Source: WHSW01 sp963781265
GTDB lineage: Bacteria > Actinomycetota > Thermoleophilia > Solirubrobacterales > 70-9
DNA: 64,000 nt
Direction: 5' to 3'
Assembly: GCA_963781265.1 (NCBI GenBank)
Contig: CAWAFH010000018.1
Location: 558,001 to 622,000 of the forward strand
Shown here: positions 60,453-64,000 of the stretch, piece by piece
Numbering within the stretch: the first letter of the stretch is position 1
Layout: each line of letters starts with the position of its first letter
Notes under the pieces: model-generated
What the model was told of the DNA's origin: nothing
Databases searched by the model: none
The model's input: the letters and a program-made list of their open reading frames with translations, nothing else
Made by a program: the position numbers and the translations under genes

Positions 60453-63400
60453 GCCTGCTCGCCGCCGTTCGGGCGCTCGTCGCCGACCGCGCCGAGGGCG
60501 CGCTCGAGGCGGCAGATCGGCTGATAGGTGCAGTAGCGCGGGCACTCGCCGTTGAGCGGGTCGCGGCGCACGCGCCCGGCGCGCATCCCGGCCGCCGCCT
60601 CGACCGCGATTCCCTCGGCCCGCTCGAGCGCCGCATCCACCTCTTCGGGCGGCTTCACGTCCGTGCGCACCAGCCCGAGCGGCTCGAGCCGCGGGTCGTC
60701 GGCGACCGCGATCCCCCGCGGCTTGCGCTTGTCCGGGGCGGCGGCGCCGAGCGGGTGGTAGAGGCCGGCGACCGGGTCGAGGCCGAGCACTCGGCGGGCG
60801 ACCAGCATGTAGAGCTGGATCTGGAGGGTGCCGCGGTCGTCGAACTTTTTCGCGCCGGGGACCGACTTGCCGGTCTTGTAGTCGCGCACGATTGCGCTGC
60901 GCCCGTCGGCGGCGAGGTCGATGCGGTCGATCCGCCCGCGCAGCTCCAGCTCGCCGAGCTCGAGCGCGGCGCGCGGCGCGGGCGCGTCCTCGGGGCCGTG
61001 GTCGAGGTTGCCGAAGCCGAGCTCGAGCAGCTCGCGGGCCGGGCGGAACTCGGTCTCGGTGTCCGCCTCGCGCTCCAGGAACGCCTCCACCTGGATCCGG
61101 GCCCGCTCGAGCGCCGCGCGGCGGGCGCGGTTGAGGCCACCGGCGCCGGCCGATCCGAGCTCGTTGAGCAGCTCGCCGAAGCGGGTACGCCAGCGCCGGA
61201 CATCGCCCGGACGCGGGATCGAGTCGTCGCCGGGAGGGTCCGCGTAGAGGCGCTCGAGCGCCGCGTGGACGACGCCGCCGAGCCAGAGCGGGTCGGCTGT
61301 CGGGTCGAGCTGCTGAGGGGAGAGCTCGTGGTCGACGAACCACTTGTATGAGCAGGTGACCCAGCCCTCGAGCGAGTTGGCGCTGAACACGCGTCGCGAG
61401 CGCATCTCCTCGAGCACGCGCGGGGAGCGCAGCGGCCCCGGGAGGACGCCGGGGTCGGCGAGGCCGGCGAACGGCGCGAGGGCGCCGGCGGCGGCGTCGT
61501 CCCCGACCCCGAGGCGCTCGAGCAACCGCGGCCGGTCCGCATGCCAGCCGGCTCGCGCCAGCGCCCGCGCGAGCAGCCGCGGCGTGGTCGCCTCATCGGC
61601 CTCGAGCACGGCCTGTTCCGGGCCACGGACCCGCAGCAGGCGCTCCGGAACCTCGCCGTCCGCGGCGACCAGGTCGCAGACCTCGTCGACGAACGGCGAG
61701 CGTGCCCGCGCGGCGCCGTCCTCGTCGCAGCTCTGCCAGCTCAAGAACAGGCGCTCGGTCGGGCGGGAGACGCAGGCGTGAAACAGATATCGCTCCTCGT
61801 CCGCCTGGTCGGCGCGGCGCAGGTCGCGGTTGCCGATCGCGGCGCGGCGCTCTTCGGAGAGCAGCGGGTCGGGCGGCGCGGCGCTGGGGAACTCGCCCTC
61901 CTGCAGGCCGGCGCAGAACAGCGCCCTCGCACGGGCCGCGCGGGCGCGATACGGGCTCATGATCCGCACTCGGCCGTCGGCGGGACCGCGCCAGCGGGGC
62001 ACGGTCGCGGACTCGAGCGCTTCGATCGCGTCGGCCAGCGAGGCCGGCTCGGCCCCCGGGAGCTCACCGACCCCGGCGAGCTCGTCGAGCAGCTCCGCGG
62101 CGGCGACCCCGGCGCGCAACTCGAGCGCCGAGAACGGCGCCCGCTCGTCCGACTGCGGCGCGCTGCGGGCGCGAGGCGCCTCGCCGCGGTGCGCGCCCTC
62201 GGCGAGCTCGCGGGCCGAGCGGGCGAGGGCCCGCAGGCGCCCGGCTGGGCCGGCGGCGTCGCGCAGGCGGGCAAGGTGACGCGGTGGCTTCTCCCAGCTC
62301 GCGGTCGCCTCGCTCACCGTGGTCGCCTTGCCGCGGCGGATCCTGCGCTCGACCCAGTCGATCGCGTCCGGGTCGAGCGACGGATCCGTGCGCAGGTGGG
62401 TCAGGAGGGCGCCGACCGCGCCCTCGTCCCCGGCCGCGCGGCAGAGTGCCACCAGCGAGGTCCCGACGCTGGTCTCGGTGAGCGGGGCCGAGGCCTCGAG
62501 CGCAACCGGGACCCCGAGGGTGCCCAGCACCCCGGCGAGGACTGGCCCGGTCGAGTCCGGGCGGCGGAGGACGATCGCGATCTCGTCGGCCTCGTACCCG
62601 GCGCCGAGCAGGCGCGCGATCTCGATCCCGATCGACTCGGCTTCGCCGCGCGCGCCCGCCGAGTCGAGCAGGACGAGCCCGTCGTCGGCGTCGACCGCGC
62701 CTGCGCCGGGCTCGAACAGGTTGAGGTCGAGGTGGCGGAGCGTGGCGCTGTCGGTGTAGTCGGGGTCGAATGGCAGCGGCTCGGGGCGCTCGGCGCCGAG
62801 CTCGTCGACCAGCCTCGTGAGCAGCCCGGCGCGGGCACCGAGAGCCCGCGTGTCGGCGTAGGTCACGGCGACGGTCACCGGCGCCGCTCGTGCCAGCGCG
62901 GCCAACAGCTCCGTCTGATCTCGAGCGAGGTCGTCGAAGCCGTAGACGAACAGGGGCCGGTCGCCCCAGCCGTCGGGATCGCCGCGAAGCGCAGCGAGCA
63001 CGGCGGCGTTCAGCTCGCCGAGGTCGGATCGCCCGCTCTGGTCGCGAAGCTCGACGAAGGCCGCGTAGATCGCCGCGAGCTCGGCCTCGTAACCCGGGTC
63101 GTCGAGCGTCGCGACGGTCGCCCCGAACTCGGCCGGGCCGATCAGCGCCGCCTGCAACTCGGCGATCAGGCGGTCGGCCGCCGGCGCGAATCCGGGGCGA
63201 GCGGCCGAGCGCGAGAGGCGGCGCGGCGCGGCGCGGCGGATCGCGGCCCGGACGAGGGCCTGGCGCTGGGTCGGCGACAGCGGCGGGCCGAGCTCGACGG
63301 CGAGCGCTCGCGCCAGGTCGCGGGCGAGGCCGGCGAAGGTCATGATCGACCCGCCGACCGCGGCGCCGGGCCCGGCGCAGAGGTCGCGTTCGAAGGCGGC

Positions 63401-63520
63401 GACGTCGTCGCCAGTCGGGACGACGAGCACCGGCTGGCGCCCCAGCGCCGCCCGGAATCGGGCAAGGATCTCACCGGCGCGGCCCGAGTTGGGGGGCCCT
63501 TGGATCAGCTCGAACGGCAT
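60449..63520 (-). CDS. AddB-like nuclease subunit with degenerate Walker A and C-terminal Fe-S nuclease
   Basis: 1023-residue partner of the AddA-like helicase. The N-terminal P-loop is degenerate: QGPPNSGRAGEIL, with Arg14 and Ala15 in place of Lys and Ser/Thr, so ATP hydrolysis is unlikely. The C-terminal nuclease has RGRIDRIDLAADG and AIVRDYKTGKSV (PD-(D/E)xK). It is flanked by Cys723 (EGWVTCSYKWF) and Cys993, Cys997 and Cys1003 (ECPRYCTYQPICR), the four cysteines of the AddB/Cas4-type Fe-S clamp. ATG 63520 is preferred to 63532 because a TATGCT -10 box ends 7 bp before it. Confidence 0.85.
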   Translation of the reverse strand: MPFELIQGPPNSGRAGEILARFRAALGRQPVLVVPTGDDVAAFERDLCAGPGAAVGGSIMTFAGLARDLARALAVELGPPLSPTQRQALVRAAIRRAAPRRLSRSAARPGFAPAADRLIAELQAALIGPAEFGATVATLDDPGYEAELAAIYAAFVELRDQSGRSDLGELNAAVLAALRGDPDGWGDRPLFVYGFDDLARDQTELLAALARAAPVTVAVTYADTRALGARAGLLTRLVDELGAERPEPLPFDPDYTDSATLRHLDLNLFEPGAGAVDADDGLVLLDSAGARGEAESIGIEIARLLGAGYEADEIAIVLRRPDSTGPVLAGVLGTLGVPVALEASAPLTETSVGTSLVALCRAAGDEGAVGALLTHLRTDPSLDPDAIDWVERRIRRGKATTVSEATASWEKPPRHLARLRDAAGPAGRLRALARSARELAEGAHRGEAPRARSAPQSDERAPFSALELRAGVAAAELLDELAGVGELPGAEPASLADAIEALESATVPRWRGPADGRVRIMSPYRARAARARALFCAGLQEGEFPSAAPPDPLLSEERRAAIGNRDLRRADQADEERYLFHACVSRPTERLFLSWQSCDEDGAARARSPFVDEVCDLVAADGEVPERLLRVRGPEQAVLEADEATTPRLLARALARAGWHADRPRLLERLGVGDDAAAGALAPFAGLADPGVLPGPLRSPRVLEEMRSRRVFSANSLEGWVTCSYKWFVDHELSPQQLDPTADPLWLGGVVHAALERLYADPPGDDSIPRPGDVRRWRTRFGELLNELGSAGAGGLNRARRAALERARIQVEAFLEREADTETEFRPARELLELGFGNLDHGPEDAPAPRAALELGELELRGRIDRIDLAADGRSAIVRDYKTGKSVPGAKKFDDRGTLQIQLYMLVARRVLGLDPVAGLYHPLGAAAPDKRKPRGIAVADDPRLEPLGLVRTDVKPPEEVDAALERAEGIAVEAAAGMRAGRVRRDPLNGECPRYCTYQPICRLERALGAVGDERPNGGEQA

Positions 63521-63527
63521 CGTCACG

Positions 63528-63533
63528 AGCATA
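63528..63533 (-). promoter_or_regulatory. -10 box TATGCT for the addAB-like operon
   Basis: TATGCT on the minus strand, 7 bp before the ATG at 63520, supporting that start over the upstream in-frame ATG inside the box. Confidence 0.45.
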
Positions 63534-63617
63534 GGTCGCGGCCCGGGTCTCAAAGCCGACACGAGAAGCCGCTATCTCGGTCTTTCCGCGGTCCGTTTTG
63601 CCGTCCTGAGGCCGACC

Positions 63618-63623
63618 TATCGT
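63618..63623 (+). promoter_or_regulatory. -10 box TATCGT for the last gene
   Basis: TATCGT ends 8 bp before the ATG at 63632. The 84 bp between this and the addAB-like -10 show no other clear element. Confidence 0.4.
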
Positions 63624-63631
63624 GCTCAGCG

Positions 63632-64000
63632 ATGTCCCTCTGCTTCATCGACCCGGCCGACTCGATTCGCGCGATCGCCGACTCGATCGGCCGCGAGGCT
63701 CGCCGCCAGCTGCTGGGCGAGGCCGTGCGCGCGTGGGTCGACGAGATTCCCGACGACGAGCTCGAGGCGCACTACGCGAAGGCGATCTCGGAGCTCGACG
63801 AGCACGACATCTCGATGCTCGCCGCGTGGCACGCGTCGATGGACGTCGGCACGCCGATCCCGAACCGCGACTATCTGATGGGTGCGTTTCCATCGCTCGG
63901 CCAGCATCGCCGCGAGGCGCTGAAGCTCGCCGCCGGCTTTCGCGGCGAGGAGGCGGTCGACCGGGGCGTGACCGAGGAGCGGGCGCTCGAGACCGTCCTC
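63632..64000 (+). CDS. Unrecognised acidic protein, C-terminus beyond the window
   Basis: The first 123 codons of a gene that continues past the right edge. The visible protein is largely helical and acidic (ADSIRAIADSIGREARRQLL, IPDDELEAHYAKAISELDEH) with no membrane segment or signal peptide. Codon use is fully host-like, and the -10 box 8 bp upstream of the ATG supports the start. I do not recognise the family. It is divergent from the addAB-like operon by 111 bp. Confidence 0.65.
   Translation, partial: MSLCFIDPADSIRAIADSIGREARRQLLGEAVRAWVDEIPDDELEAHYAKAISELDEHDISMLAAWHASMDVGTPIPNRDYLMGAFPSLGQHRREALKLAAGFRGEEAVDRGVTEERALETVL

Overview
The window is a very GC-rich (about 70 %), gene-dense chromosomal segment with strong third-position G/C bias, many GTG starts and a few TTG starts. 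It looks like an actinobacterium, most probably class Thermoleophilia (Solirubrobacterales-like). I infer this from the order rpmE - DUF1385 - prfA - prmC - tsaC-like - glyA - GT4 transferase - atp operon, from many -10 boxes of type TANNNT lying 6-10 bp before start codons (leaderless transcription), and from an exported protein with the 'GKNSVKSNDIAPSAVKASDL' signature I associate with that group. No rRNA, tRNA, CRISPR array, insertion sequence or prophage gene was seen. It reads as a stable core region, not an island.

Layout. 1-8 kb: a truncated leucyl aminopeptidase, a VOC protein, a thiolase/HAD pair, an amidase, and a two-subunit B12-dependent acyl-CoA mutase whose substrate-pocket residues point to isobutyryl-CoA mutase, with a response regulator between its two genes. 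8-12 kb: etfB-etfA-ETF:quinone oxidoreductase behind a FadR-like palindrome, then a GNAT acetyltransferase. 12-14.5 kb: a frameshifted alpha/beta hydrolase divergent from a TetR regulator, and a UspA protein. 14.5-24 kb: translation and precursor genes (rpmE, DUF1385, prfA, prmC, tsaC-like, glyA), an exported protein, a DUF354 protein and a TagO/WecA-type transferase. 24-31 kb: a complete F-type ATP synthase operon (I-like, a, c, b, delta, alpha, gamma, beta, epsilon).

31-42 kb holds envelope and sugar-nucleotide genes: an M20 peptidase, a giant LCP protein, UDP-glucose/GDP-mannose-type dehydrogenase, two sugar-nucleotide pyrophosphorylases, a phosphoglucose/phosphomannose isomerase and a CPA2 antiporter, plus ArfB and S-adenosylhomocysteinase. 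42-50 kb: an orphan multi-PAS histidine kinase, homoserine kinase, ParA with a PLP decarboxylase and an NTF2-like protein, and a zinc-ribbon FHA protein. 50-57 kb: a lipoprotein, a class B PBP with an apparent MecA-type N-terminal domain beside a MarP-like CvpA/trypsin protease, HxlR and LysR regulators, a GNAT, a STAS protein and a gamma-glutamylcyclotransferase-like protein. 57-64 kb: a large two-gene AddAB-type helicase-nuclease and the start of an unrecognised gene.

The genes supply fatty- and branched-acid oxidation feeding electrons through ETF to quinone, oxidative phosphorylation, cell-envelope polymer attachment, and double-strand-break repair. No obvious novel multi-gene system is present. 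The most interesting points are local: the isobutyryl-CoA mutase signature with an embedded receiver gene, a symmetric promoter that may drive two leaderless genes only 18 bp apart, an ETF:QO lacking one Fe-S cysteine, an 18-bp repeat array before prfA, heptamer arrays at gene ends, and a frameshifted hydrolase behind intact tandem operators.
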